From Siphonodentalium dalli (lineage: Eukaryota > Mollusca > Scaphopoda > Gadilida > Siphonodentaliidae), in the NCBI GenBank assembly GCA_032622095.1, contig CP136063.1, positions 92,791,980 through 92,855,979 of the forward strand: DNA of 64,000 bases, given 5' to 3'. Shown here piece by piece: positions 44,030-56,189 of the stretch (its first letter is position 1; the number at the start of each line of letters is the position of its first letter). The notes beneath the pieces were generated by a model. The model searched no databases. It had not been told where the DNA came from and saw only the letters and a list, made by a program, of their open reading frames with translations. The position numbers were made by a program, and so were the translations under genes.

Positions 44030-46850
44030 CTCCACTTTTGGGAGGACGATCCGTAAAGCACATATAGATATTTTAGTTTGAAACAAATGGATTCATGATA
44101 AATAATGAAGGAAGTTGGAAGGCTCCTCCAATTTTTCTTCAACACCTTGCTAGGGCCAATGTGTGGTATTCGTGAAAGCACCGCCACTTCCCCTCTTCGC
44201 GATCTTGTCGTACTATGATGTGATATCGTGTCAGCCAAAGATATATTGAAACCTCTCCTTACGATATTAACAACGCTTTATTGCCCACAATATTGACAAT
44301 GGCCGTCCAGTTAAGGTGCATAATTGTCACAAAAGGGGAGAACTAGTAAACGTTATCACCCTGTAATGCAACAAATTTAAATCATTGTTATTGTTTGTGT
44401 TGGGACCCACCCACATATCATGCATGATTTATAGCAGACATGGTGAAATTGACGACAAGTGTCATTATTTTTCTGTCCCATTAATCGTGATTCGTATTGA
44501 AGTCTTCGTGAAGCTTTGTCCACCCACTGAGGCATTTACGTCTTAAAGACATGGTTGGCCTTGGCGGTGGGTATCCTGTGAAAATATCTCCACCCGTCAA
44601 AAACCGCCACAAACAGAAAGAACATCAAAATGTAGATAGACTTTGTCCCCATACAAATAAGAAATATCGCATAAACAGTATGTTATGGTCACATGTTTGA
44701 CCATTGTTATGTAAACAAAAGCATAAAAAGTAACTTTTCTGGTGTTTGTTTATATTATGATGGTAAACAAAGAGCGTTCTTTGTTGGTGAATACCTGATA
44801 TGGAACTAATAAAGAGCGTTTATGCCATTTGTGTGAGATTAGCCAGTAGCATTGTGCTGTCTTCTGTAACACAATCAGGCTCTTGCTTAGGTAAAATATA
44901 GTAGGTCTTTATGATAATATGCTGTTTACGCGATGGTCATGGTATATATGAACGGAACTGTATGCGTTTTAATGTTTTTCTGTTTACGGTGTTTGGAACA
45001 AATATGAATAGTTTAGACAATTAAGGCCGCACGTGCCTTTAATTTGTGGTGCTAAGACCAGGCACATAATGCAGATATGGCTTCTTATTATATAAATAAC
45101 TTCTCTCTTAGAAATTTTCCAGAATTGTCTAATTGCCAAGTTATACAGACAATTCATTTTTATTTTATTGGCAATCGATTTGAGAGAGTGATTTGTCACG
45201 TTGATTAAGATGAACATTTGCTATAATTATATATATACATGTATATATGATATATGCATCCCGCGGGCGATGTATTGAGCGGACGGAGAAACTTTCATCG
45301 TTATCATCAGATCAAAAAAATTGGATAACCCCTACCAACATTTATGGAACACCAAATCATCTATGCATATGAGACATTTTGATGGCATTGTTTCAAAATC
45401 TAAAACAGAGTGATCCATAAGTACATTATCCTGGTATGCTAACATATTTATAAAAGTCTACACGACGAACAATTTAGCAAACAGTGACTGACACTTACAT
45501 AAATGTAACTTGTAGATTGTTTACCACACAACTCATTATTATACTTTACTTTAAACTGGCAACAGACATTAATTTTGTCAGTTGATGAAAAATACCATCA
45601 GTCAATTTGCAACCATGTACATCCTGAAACTACAGTCGTGATCAGCATTATATTTGTAGAATAGTGGACATCATCATAACACTGAGTCATACGTGAACCA
45701 TATTTTTTTCAATTACTGTATCTGACGACCTAACTATATCGCGTGTTACTATTGTAAAATGACATAGTTACAGTAGATTACAAGTACGAGTCATTTTCTT
45801 ATTTAAAACGCATGCATGATAGCTATTAAGTGGCATCACGATGAACGTTTGAGCAAATCGCCAAAATGTCCACAGGGTACAAAGTTAAATTTTGATTTCA
45901 ACTCACACAAGACTTATCTGACGACATCAATATTCTCAAAAATACATACCAGAGTAATAATTGATATGTGTGCCAAATTTTAACCCACGCAGTCCATGAT
46001 AAGCCCAATTGAGATAGTTAATATTTTTATCAGTAAACGTTCTTTAAATTCTTAAAACCGTCCAAAACCTGTTTCCACTAATATTAAAGTATGGAAACAA
46101 GTAGATTCTGAAAGTAGACATCCATACTTGATATATGTGCCAATGTCAAACCGCACAGCCCACGATAAGGCTGATTGTGATTTTATGTATGTTTGTAATA
46201 AGTAAACGCTCTTTAACTTTTAAACTGTAATAAAAACCTGTTTCCAATACAAGTTCAGACTGAAAACTGGTACTTTCTGAAAGCGGACATGAAATATAAA
46301 CCGCTCTCGTGTCGTGCATTTCGAAATTGCGTGACAATTATTTTCGACATAAGGAATCTGACTAGTTGCGAAAGCATCGATATTGGGGGTAGTGTTGGCT
46401 TTTCTGCGATATATTTACCAAAAATTTATGTATCGAAGTTCAATTTTTTGGCACATGATCAAGAGATCCTTGTAGATTATTTAAATGTGCGTAACCCATT
46501 TGAAGAATATACAATCGCGTAATATTTGGGAAAGAACATTGAAAATGCAGTCATAAATACGATTAATCTGATTATTTTATGATACAAATTCACATTAAGA
46601 TATGCAGTTATGTATTTTGTGGCAACAACTTTCCCTGTTTATCAATTTCCAAGTACAAAATAAGCCACGTATACAGAGCTAGTTATTCGTCACAACATGT
46701 CTTCTTATCACCAGATTGATGGACAAAAATAGAAATAAATATCACAAATAAAAGCCTAAAAAAAACATGATTCCAAACAATTGTCAAGCTGGAAACAGGT
46801 ATATTCTGAAAATAGACACCATGGTAGACACAAGGAATCCGACTACATGT
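44030..46850 (-). repeat. Inverted partner of the 31.6-33.8 kb repeat
   Basis: The reverse complement carries the same ordered blocks as 31,640-33,780. A segment of about 700 bp (44,240-44,960) has no counterpart in the other copy. A second partial copy of the GGAATCCGACTA end occurs at 46,830-46,860. No domain is recognisable. Confidence 0.72.
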
Positions 46851-47239
46851 TTAATGTGAACTTACAAAAACAATGCTCCAAAATCTTGACGAAAAAATGG
46901 AAAATGTGCTAAGCCCCTCACATTACAACGCTATAACTCACAGGCGGCATATAAATGCTTGTAACCAACCCACACAAATCGACGCACAGAAATTAAGTCA
47001 GCATCATAACAACCATGCAACGGCAAAGATCATATGGCTGATTGTAACAATCAAAACGGTCACAACCAATATCATAAAAACCAACGTGGAGTTAACCAGG
47101 ACACAATACCAACAGCTAACAGCAGCGAAAAATAACAATGCGGAGAGAGGTATCAACCAGAAATAAAACCATGGTAATATCATTCCGGAAACAAATAAAA
47201 CCTGCCACAAATATCAAACAGAAAATGAAACAAGGGGTA
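46851..47239. other. Unassigned non-coding
   Basis: A 97-codon ORF at 46,873-47,166 is Asn/Thr/His-rich and shows no known domain; it is not supported as a gene. Confidence 0.5.
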
Positions 47240-48026
47240 CGCATCTAAGATGCTATGTCGAGTTTATTGGCAGTCGAAACAAACTTCTGCCAATAACTTG
47301 GCAATAATTCCCACACAAGGCCCAAAAAGTCCGGCAAACCTGGTTTTCGAACTCGTCTGAGATATTATTGCAATAGAATTATATACCAAATATGGTTTGA
47401 ATCAGTTAATATTTGATTGAGTTATCGTGCTAACGGTGAAAAACAATGCTAAAAATAGACAAACTAAGGCACATAACTCCGGGGGAAAAATTCGGACATA
47501 CCTGGTTTTCGAACTCGTCCGAGATATCGTTGCAAGAGACTCATATATCAAATATGGTTTGAATCAGTTAATATTTGTTTCAGTTATCGCGCTAACGGTG
47601 AAAAAAAATGCTAAAAATAGACAAACTAAGGCCCATAACTCCGGAGAAAAAAATCGGCAAACCTGGTTTTAGAACTCGTCAGAGATATTGTTGCAAGAGA
47701 CTCATATATCAAATATGGTTGTAATCAGTTAAAATTTGATTGAGTTATCGCACTAACAGGAGATACAATTTGCAAAAAAGTCATCAAAGATGGATAACTA
47801 TTGTCCAAAAGTTCGGACGTGACCCATTTTCTACAGGCAGTAAATAGTCATTGGGAGCAACACACATACCAAATTGTTTTTGAATCCGTTAACAAAATGT
47901 CAAAGTTATAAGGCATTATTTAGGTCCGCCCGGCCCCGCCCGCCCGCCGTCCGTCCGTCGCCCGCCCGCCAACCGTCCCTCGTCAAACCATAAGTCGAGT
48001 TTTTGAAAAACTCGACTAAAAAGCAG
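47240..48026 (+). mobile_element. Probable non-autonomous Helitron-like element with 162-bp tandem units
   Basis: Three units share TGGTTTTCGAACTCGTC at 47,341, 47,503 and 47,664 (third with one change), plus AAATATGGTTTGAATCAGTT. A simple repeat of CCGCC and GTCC (47,928-47,985) follows, then a terminal hairpin AGTCGAGTTTTTGAAAAACTCGACT at about 47,994-48,018. GTCGAGTTT also occurs near the left end (47,257). The layout parallels copies A-C at the window start, though the CTRR end is not clear. Confidence 0.55.
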
Positions 48027-49395
48027 CTACCTTACTCCAAGGAACAAGTGAATAACTTCAATACTAACAATGGTTATAATCAAATATATGAACTGTGTCA
48101 TTTTTATGCAACGACAAGACATCAACCAATACCTGGAGGCCCCCACATCGAGACTGCCAACAATTAAACAGAAATATACTGTCTGCACAGAACTATCCAA
48201 CACCTCAGACAGAGAAGAGACACAAAGTCATGCCAACACTATACCAGACAACCATATCCGATCAACATCACTCATCAGGCACCATGTCGGATTAATCAAA
48301 TAAGACTACAAACTCTAACACAATAACCACCTTATAAAATAAATCAAACACAAGGAATTTCAATAAAGCCGCTACATTCGGAAAGAGAATTTGGTACTAC
48401 CCCTGGCTGAGCAGAATTAACGATCTATGACAAATACAAAGACCATAAAATTATACTTACCGGTCACATGAATGCCGCAAATAGACAATAATTATTCAAG
48501 TTATTCTGTAATGAACACAAGTTAACAACACCGCATGGATACGAACCGGACACCACGTGTCGTCACCAAAATCGTAAATCAACCCTAATAACAGATTATT
48601 TCCTTGAAAATAAACACGGAACCATGATACTAAAAGTATGAGAGTGAAAATAAATAACACCTAAATTCTTACCAGGAACTTATCGCCTTGAGATAACAAT
48701 CGCTGGCCATAACTCCTATATAGCATCCGATCAACCCAGAGAGGCACGCGTAAATTGGAATGATTGTGACACTGACATATATAGGAGTATTGTACTAGAT
48801 AACTGACCGCTGACAACATTAACAACGATCTTGAAGGGACGATCTCAATTATCGCCCGGTGCGACACTAACAGAAGCCGCAGAAAAAAACCGCGAAGAAA
48901 ACGGAGAAAAAAAAAGATAGTAAAACGGGTAGTAAAAAGTGAAGCCCTCTAATATACGAGGTACTAAAACACTCTAAAACGGCTCCCTATACCCACAGAG
49001 AATGGTCAGCCGTCCCGAAGATTCTGATAACCCTTCTAAGATGCACAAATCTACAACCAAAAATAAAACACACACGGTCTATATACAACACCAAGAAGCG
49101 GCAAAAAATGTTAGAGCTTCGTGATGAAATAAGCCACGCTAACGCTGTAAATATCAAATCCTCTTTTACAAACTCATAACAAGTAGCGTAAAACCTTACC
49201 AAAATGACGGACCTTTACAGCAACATATTATCTTCATTATACTTGCATTAAAGTACACGTAGTTTCAGAAACATAAGTGCGTGGTGAACAATTGCGATTG
49301 CACTTTGCTGAATAAGATCTGCCGATGTATTAATTTGATCCACCGGTTTTGATCTAATTTGATCCTTACATATTTTGATCCCAGATACGTTAAAA
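48027..49395. other. Unassigned non-coding
   Basis: No supported gene; short ORFs have no recognised domain. A few TTTGATC repeats lie near 49,335-49,380. Confidence 0.5.
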
Positions 49396-49690
49396 CATCA
49401 GCAATGGCTGGCTTTAATTGGAGTATTGAAGATTTTATGGCGCTGCATTGGTCGATTTTATTATAATGGACCCTCTTCCAGCAACATTAGATTCTATGCC
49501 GTTTTTTGTTATACAGGGACATGTCAGTAATAAACTGAGTATGCTATGTATTTGGTGACCTATTTGATCTCCAATACACGAAAAAGCGTGCAATAACTTT
49601 CAGTATTGAAGGTTATACCACTATAATGGTATATTTTATTACAGTGGACCCTCTTGGAGTAACATTAGATTGGCCATTTCCCAAGAAGCT
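49396..49690. repeat. Diverged tandem duplication of about 190 bp
   Basis: Two copies share GTATTGAAGRTT, TATTATARTGGACCCTCTT and AACATTAGATT, near 49,423-49,493 and 49,602-49,672. Confidence 0.7.
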
Positions 49691-49935
49691 AATTTTCTTT
49701 TATTGCGGATCGCAGACGATTTATTATGCCCTACGGGAATACACAGTGCATCAACACCAACCCGTGCATGGAAATCACATCTCATTAATACAGTGTAACT
49801 ATAACACGACTCATCCACATTTGTAGGGCATCGACGAATGCGCATAACACGACTGATCAGTGTGTGATAGCATCAAGTCATCAACTATCAAAAACGCCGT
49901 CTTTCTTTACTAAATACTCATTGATGATTCATGAC
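49691..49935. other. Unassigned non-coding
   Basis: No gene recognised. Confidence 0.5.
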
Positions 49936-50145
49936 ACATCGTCGTCGTCGTCATCATTATCGTCGTCATCATCATCATCATCATCTCATCATATTCATCA
50001 TTATCATCATCTCATCAATATCGTCATCATCATTATCATCATCATCATAATCATCATCGTCGTCGTCATCATCGTCTCATCATCATCATCATCCATCATC
50101 ATCATCATCATCATCACCATCATCATCACCTTCATCCGTCATCAT
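49936..50145. repeat. (TCA/TCG)n trinucleotide microsatellite
   Basis: About 200 bp of ATC, TCA and TCG triplets with small interruptions. The Ser/Ile- and Asp-rich ORFs across it are repeat translations. Confidence 0.95.
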
Positions 50146-50599
50146 ACGGACTTCGCGCACATATATATGTATAATTATTGTACGCAAGTCACTCACCGTA
50201 TAGTACAGGCGAATTAGGGTTGAACCCGGAAATTTTCGGTAAGGTTGGTAGGAATCGTGATTATGTGGGCATATAGCGACAGATTGTGCCACTAAATAGT
50301 CTAATTATACGAAATTTCCTTAAATATTGAGCGAATTCTGATTTGACATCCCACAGGATATCTGGCTGGAGGTGGTCAACCGATGGTCAACTGGGCCTAA
50401 TTACCAGGAAAGCGCGTATAGGAATCACCATATGGGCGTATTGTGATGATACGATATGTTTTCATTTTCTTTAAAATACCATCGGATGGCAAATATAGCG
50501 CATAACGGTAAAATCGCTATTTGCCACCCGATGGCGCATAGACACTTCTCCGGTTGAGGTGCCAAATGCAAGTAGATTACTCAAGGAGTGTGTGTAAGT
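50146..50599. other. Unassigned non-coding
   Basis: A small hairpin near 50,481-50,534 (CGGATGGCAAATA with TATTTGCCACCCG). No gene. Confidence 0.5.
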
Positions 50600-50865
50600 T
50601 TTGAGTAGCCAGTTATGTATGTTATTCAACAAAACTGGAAGAACGGTAAATTCCAGAAGTATGGAAAACAGTAAATATTGCAAGTTGATACAAGAAATGT
50701 CCAAAGGAAGATCCAGGAAACTATTGCCCAGTAAGTCTGACATGTGTATTAAAGTTAAGGAGAAATTTATTAAAAACGAAATCATGGGATATACGGAAGA
50801 CAACAATCATTTATCACCATGCCGACATGGTTTCCGTTCAATAGGCTTACTAACCACGGACTGTC
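50600..50865 (+). pseudogene. Reverse transcriptase fragment of a CR1/Jockey-like LINE
   Basis: Across changing frames the translation reads PEVWKTVNIA, a stop, YKKCPKEDPGNYCPVSLTCV, then KEKFIKNEIM and NNHLSPCRHGF. These match the first RT blocks typical of CR1/Jockey-type LINEs (KKG..DPGNYRPVSLT and LLSPCQHGFR). One in-frame stop and at least one frameshift are present; only the N-terminal part of the RT remains, cut off where the next TIR element starts. Confidence 0.8.
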
Positions 50866-50884
50866 ATGCCAAATTTAGCATTGG

Positions 50885-51217
50885 ATATCCCTTACTCGTA
50901 TTTAAATTCGCGCAGTACTATTTTTCGCTCACCCATCGGTGTGCGAATTTAAAACTGAGCGAAAAATAATATGACTCATAGGTTTATAACAATTAAAATA
51001 GGAAAACAAGAGGGCTAATTTAGATAGAAAATAGACAATTATATTTACATGCGGGGAAACGAATCTCAACGACATTATCAATACGTATGCTACATGTAAA
51101 GCGTTTAATCATGGTTAGATCTTTCGTGTTGAAATGCTTCTGATAAATACACATATTCTAGCCTGGAGGTGCACGAAAGCACGTCTCCGTATTCACAACC
51201 CTACATGGGGTGACACT
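50885..51217 (-). mobile_element. Left part of an inverted copy of the 713-bp TIR element
   Basis: It begins CCTTACTCGTATTTAAATTC and matches the reverse complement of 39,213-39,530, including GAAAATAGACAATTATATTT and CACGAAAGCACG. It breaks off at TGACACT, where a GGGCCCTG terminal repeat starts; the rest resumes at 54,121. Confidence 0.85.
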
Positions 51218-52340
51218 GGGCCCTGTTTCATGAAGCAATGTCATAAGATTATCTTATATGGACGTAATCTAAGATCTAAGGTGGATCTTATGATGTAACT
51301 TTTCCGTTTCTAGAACGCGTTTCACAAAACAAGATTAAGTCCAACTTAAGTAGTAAGTTAAGTTCCCGCTCATTTAGACTGGTTATCGACAATTTTCTAC
51401 AGTCCGGAAAAAAAATGTGGGCTTGTGCAATTTGTATGCACGGCATTGAGAGGTTATCGCGAAAGAGCCCAGTCCGAGTTGACATTATTGTGTGAGAGGG
51501 GTGCTGGATAGCGGCTGGGATGGGGGTGGGCGAATCAGCGTATGTATCTTACTGTCTATAGTCAGTGGCCTTATATTCGCATATGGATCTTAGACTTGCA
51601 TGGGTTCCACGATGTAAATTCGAACATGAGTACATCACAGGCTCTTAAAATGACGAGCTTTGCGTTTACTGGTGAGTGGCAGTGTCAGAAATAAGACAAT
51701 ATAATTATATGGATCGATACATGATTGCGACTATGCATTTACGCCGAGTTAATCCACTGAGAGCAATGGTCAGGCGCGATTTTTTTTATGTGAGCCGACA
51801 TAACACGTGTATTATCGACCATCGCTCTCTACGTGTAGCAATAATCAAATTAAATCGGCGATGTCATCAGGACACACATAGGTCATTTTACGATTCAAAG
51901 GGAAATGAAAAATATTTGTTAGAGTAACTTTTTAATTATTTTTATGCAGATGTTTTATGCGGTTGTCATACCATGGATATATATATATATAACTACATTA
52001 GCACACTCGCATTAAGGGGTGTCATCGTTACGGGTGTGTATATCATATATACAGTATGCTGTACAATGGTCGTCCCACCCCTGCAAAAAAAAAAACATGA
52101 CAAAAATTTGTACAGCCTTGAAAATCACGACATATGGGCGTGGGCATAAACTCAATACCAATAATATTCTCTATAGAAAATTGTCACTTTTTCTAAAACA
52201 TATTTTGATAAAGAGCTTTGTGTTACCTTTCCTATATGACATATCTGCTTTGTAAACAGCCGACGGAAATTTGGAAAGAGGAAAGGATCAATACATTAAT
52301 TGATATAATTTTACCCCATCTTCCCACACACATACGGAAT

Positions 52341-52600
52341 AACATAGAGGAGAGTGGATTGGATTGGATTGGATTGTTTATTTGCACAAATTAAATACAT
52401 AATACACAAACATAATAATATTTCTTCTAAAATTTGCTTCTAAAAATAGGCGCCTGGTGTGTTGTATAGTCCCAAGCATGTTCTAAGAGCAATGCTCGCC
52501 ATGTTTCGGAGGCATAAAATATATAACATTGCTGCTGTGCCGTACATCCTATATACATATATATAGAGACCTTAAAATGTGAATATAGTTTCCTAAGTGC
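52341..52600 (-). repeat. 5'-truncated non-LTR retroposon with (CCAAT)n tail
   Basis: On the minus strand it ends AATAAACAATCCAATCCAAT (52,375-52,356 region), a typical short-repeat 3' tail. Upstream is a few hundred bases of possible 3' UTR; no RT remains. Confidence 0.55.
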
Positions 52601-52639
52601 GATGTCGGAATACAGCGGCCATTCGAGCTTCCTTTTTTG

Positions 52640-52850
52640 GGGTTGCTTCGGTGGCCGTGTGGTATTGACGTCGGACTTTGAGTCGCAAGGCGCGCTCGCC
52701 GTCGGGCCGGGGTTCGAATCCCACAATCTCAAAAAATTTGCATTGTCTCAAAAATCAAATTTGCTTTTGATAATAATATATCTTTCAAATTTGCACAGGA
52801 GCGGCATGGCCAATACAGGCCGTCTTCCTGCCGCCCCTTATACATAATAG
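52640..52850 (+). mobile_element. tRNA-derived SINE-like element
   Basis: An A-box-like GGTGGCCGTGTGG (52,650-52,662) and a B-box GGTTCGAATCC (52,711-52,721) are spaced as in a tRNA-Ser-like head. The acceptor and T stems do not pair properly, so this is not a working tRNA gene. A non-tRNA body continues to about 52,850. Confidence 0.65.
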
Positions 52851-53943
52851 AGAATAAGCAGATGGCGATCATATTGTTGTGTGACAATCGAGATGTTGCA
52901 TGAGGGTCAGCTGTTGAAATAATGTGTTGTTAAACTTTTGGGGTTGTGTTTTATATATCCAACTTTGTTCGGGCAGATATGATTAAATAAATGTCTATAC
53001 AATTATGTGTCCATGGATATGTGCCCATTAATGGTGAGTAATCCAGGGTTACGGCACGTAAAACAGGACACGTCTCTTAAGCGAGCTTTGAGCTAGGCCA
53101 TAATTCTTATCAAAAGTTTAATTCGTGGGTAATACAATTTTATAAATATATTATCTATATGTCACATACACAGCTGATAATTGACTATATCCTACATTCG
53201 ATGATGCTCGGGTGGCTAGTTGGTCTCTGTGGGGGGGGGGGGGGGGTACATCATGCAATTTCCAACTGCACCCGCCCCTTAATTGAAACGGGTCAAACTT
53301 CCATGTTCGCGAAATGCCATGTCCACCCCACCCGTTGGATTTAAATTTTCCAATTGGTATCTCAAATATTCCAACAGTTCGAAATTTCTAACCTGACGCC
53401 CCTAAAGTTGGTTATTTTCCAATTGATTGCCATTTCGGTTGCTGCTGTTTGTCTAAAACAACACATTCCTTTACTAGTTAGAAATTCAAACAATTGAAAC
53501 CTATATATATATACTGTACGATTAATGTTGTTGTCAGGCATGAAATTTCCAATTGCTAAACATTTTGACCAAAGTGTGTGTGTGTGGGGGGGGGGGGGCT
53601 ATATAGACAACACACAAACCCCATTCGCCACGTCCCTGATGATAAGCCTGTGCTCTGAATTGTTTTTACCAAACTAACCCCATGCTTATACGGTAGGGGG
53701 GGGTTGCCCTCTCCAAACTTTGGTTTTGGAGGTACCAGTTGGAATGTTTAAACCCAAAGTGAATTTGGTGTTGTTTAAGGGGGTGTAGTTGGACATTTCG
53801 AGGCGAACACCCCCTCTTACTCTGTAGCCACGACCATGTATACCAGACGACGAGTTGCCCACCCCAGACAATGTACAGATATCTCCGTAATTGCAAAATA
53901 ACATAGGCCGCCATATTTGTGATCGATATGCCACTTATCATGT
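52851..53943. other. Interior of the nested element: CCAACTG repeats and G-runs
   Basis: Poly-G tracts lie at 53,231-53,246 and 53,586-53,598. 53,255-53,450 is a third copy of the CCAACTG repeat seen at 29.4 and 42.4 kb, with a further inverted fragment near 53,690-53,810. No gene recognised. Confidence 0.6.
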
Positions 53944-54120
53944 GGGTCTTAACTTTAAGATTATCTTAAGACACCTCACACCAGTCTTAAAGTTAAGACC
54001 AAAGTTAAGACCATCTTAAGTTAAGACCTTGTTCGTGAAACGCACTTATGACTGAAGTTTGAACTTATGACCATCTTAAGTCCCAACTATGTCATAAGTT
54101 GCTTTCATGAAACAGGGCCC

Positions 54121-54371
54121 TGGTCAATAAGTTTGAACTGGTTAAGCATTTAAAACACGCAACCAAGAGTTGATTCTTTCTGAAGTCAGCAAGTCAAGTC
54201 AAGCAAGCAAGAAGACAGTAATTATTTCAAGTTCAATTCCAGGATGTCCATAACTATTTATTAAATATCTGAATGATAAATTGTAACATGCATGCATATA
54301 AGCACGCATCTTCACAATGAAATGATGACGCAGTTGTGTTATATTCGATGTATATTTTCTTCGATGTTGTA
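54121..54371 (-). mobile_element. Right part of the split 713-bp TIR element
   Basis: Matches the reverse complement of 38,985-39,212 (TGCATGCATATAAGCACGCA, TGTTATATTCGATGTATATT). The far terminal repeat of this copy is missing. Confidence 0.85.
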
Positions 54372-54498
54372 TTTTATGGTTTTCTTTTTGTGTGATAAAG
54401 GTATACCCAGGTTCTGAAAATTGCGATAAAGGTACCCAGGTTCATCGAATCTCAAATTAAACGAGATTTGAATGTCTTTTCTGGAAATTCGTTTGGTT
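54372..54498. other. Short non-coding segment with GATAAAGGTAYCCAGGTTC repeats
   Basis: The phrase ATAAAGGTATACCCAGGTTC occurs twice here (54,398 and 54,424), and an inverted relative lies near 55,113-55,180. Confidence 0.6.
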
Positions 54499-54961
54499 TT
54501 AAAGGTACTCAATCCGATTCGATGGTCCCCATATCATCAGGATTCCAACAACAACAACAACGACGACATTTTTTAAAATGCCGCTTCAGTTATCAGAATC
54601 GATTAATTGCCAAGAAATAATGCTAACCACAGTCAACTATAGTATAAATTTCCAAAAAAACCTGTTATATCATTTTTTTCAACGAAATTTTGCCGGTTTG
54701 TCAAATATCTGACACAAAAAAGCCACTTGATTTTAGAGTTATCCATCTTCATCCGCAATTTGGTCCGAGACCGTCTTCTCGCCAACTGTTTACTGGGCCA
54801 CATAAAATTATTGCTGGTGAAAAATCATAGATTTCAAACATCGATATCTGATCACTCTGAACTTTGATGGGTTGGTTCCTCGACTCGAATATAATAATTT
54901 TTAACCCCGAAGCCAAAGAAATAGTAATTTACGAGCGTTAATTTGGATAATGCATCTTTAA
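54499..54961 (-). mobile_element. TTAA-flanked MITE family, copy 2
   Basis: TTAA at 54,499-54,502 and 54,958-54,961 encloses a 455-bp body. On the plus strand it starts AGGTACTCAATCCGATTCGA, and it matches the reverse complement of copy 3. The far terminal repeat has decayed (GGATAATGCATCT). TTAA duplication is the rule for piggyBac-type elements; the family assignment is an inference. Confidence 0.85.
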
Positions 54962-55181
54962 CAGTTGTTGTCAGCTTTAATTTGTTTGAACTGCTCTAAA
55001 TTGAAAGAATGTAGTCCCGACAAAGTGTATCAACTAATGAGTAATGTATCCTTTGATATATTGTCCTGCAGTGTAACAATAACATATTCCGTCGACAGCA
55101 GATGAACCTGTGTATACCTTTATCACGATTTTCCCATCACCCTGGGTAACTTTATCACAATTTTCAGAACCTGGGTACTTT
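54962..55181. other. Unassigned non-coding
   Basis: No gene. An inverted relative of the CCAGGTTC repeat lies near 55,113-55,180. Confidence 0.5.
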
Positions 55182-55262
55182 AGTAGTACGTGTGTCTCGT
55201 TAGACCCACATCTAAAAATATATTTTTTTGGGTTAAAATTGTTTGTACTAAAATATTCCCAA

Positions 55263-55850
55263 AAAATGAGCAAATGAGCAAGAAAATGAGAAAATGAGCA
55301 ATAAAAATGAGCAAATGAGCAAAAAAATGAGCAAATGAGCAAGAAAATGAGCAAATGAGCAAGAAAAGGAGCAAATGAGCAATAAAAATGATCAAAAAAA
55401 TGAGCAAGAAAATGAGCAAATGAGCAAGAAAATGAGCAAATGAGCATTAAAAATGAGCAAATGAGCACAAAAATGAGCAAATGAGCAAGAAAATGAGCAA
55501 ATGAGCAATAAAAATGAGCAAATGAGCAAAAAAATGAGCAAAACAATGAGCAAATGAGCAAGAAAATGAGCAAATGAGCAATAAAAATGAGCAAAAAAAT
55601 GAGCAAATGAGCAAAAAAATGAGCAAATGAGCAAGAAAATGAGCAAATGAGCAATAAAAATGAGCAAAAAAATGAGCAAATGAGCAAGAAAATGAGCAAA
55701 TGAGCGAGAAAAGGAGCAAATGAGCAATAAAAATGAGCAAATGAGCAAAAAAATGAGCAAATAAATGAGCAAATGAGCAAATGAGCAAGAAAATGAGCAA
55801 AATGAGCAATGCAAATGAGCAAGAGGTGAGCAAATGAGCAAGTGATCATG
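55263..55850. repeat. ATGAGCAA minisatellite, left array
   Basis: About 30 units of AAAATGAGCAAATGAGCAAG with A-run variation. Because units often keep the frame, a 278-codon minus-strand ORF and several overlapping ones arise; they are low-complexity translations. Confidence 0.95.
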
Positions 55851-56179
55851 TCGATAATAAAAAGCAGCATTTTATAGATCGAAAAGAAATTTTGTCAGAA
55901 TATTGTCATCAACTCAATCAAGATCTCAACGAAACGCATTATTGACATCGATAACTATCATGGTGCATTGGCATTCATGGCCAGACAAATTTAATTCGTG
56001 TGTCTACAATACAACCTACCTATCCAAATGTCAATGCAATTATGAGTGATTTCAATATGAGCCCTCTATTATATAGATATGTGTAACCTGGTGACATGAT
56101 GAAATCGATTGTGATACAAAGCTAAAGTACCGCCCCATAGGGCAGATACATAGCTAAAGTACCGCTCATAGAGCAGAAG
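55851..56179. other. Unassigned non-coding
   Basis: A small duplication CATAGCTAAAGTACCGC-like (56,122-56,190). No gene. Confidence 0.5.
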
Positions 56180-56189
56180 CTAAAATACC

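Larger units (their letters stand above)
51218..54120. mobile_element. 2.9-kb TIR DNA element nested in the 713-bp element
   Basis: Its terminal inverted repeats GGGCCCTGTTTCATGAAGCA and, from the right end, GGGCCCTGTTTCATGAAAGC are followed by CTTAAG-rich subterminal repeats on both sides (51,240-51,365 and 53,944-54,095). The insertion point is exact because the uninterrupted relative at 38,818-39,530 has the continuous sequence. A 3-bp duplication CTG fits if the TIR starts one base in, but this is not certain. No transposase was recognised; the longest ORFs inside are short or repeat-derived. Confidence 0.82.

Noticed and set aside
49864-50217. Ser/Ile-rich ORF
   Set aside because: Translation of the TCA/TCG microsatellite.
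52640-52724. tRNA-Ser gene
   Set aside because: Boxes A and B are present, but the acceptor and T stems do not pair; it fits a SINE head better.
55034-55870. 278-codon ORF rich in Phe, Leu, Ser, Cys
   Set aside because: It runs through the ATGAGCAA minisatellite. All frames on that strand stay open because the unit lacks stops, and several overlapping ORFs show the same pattern.
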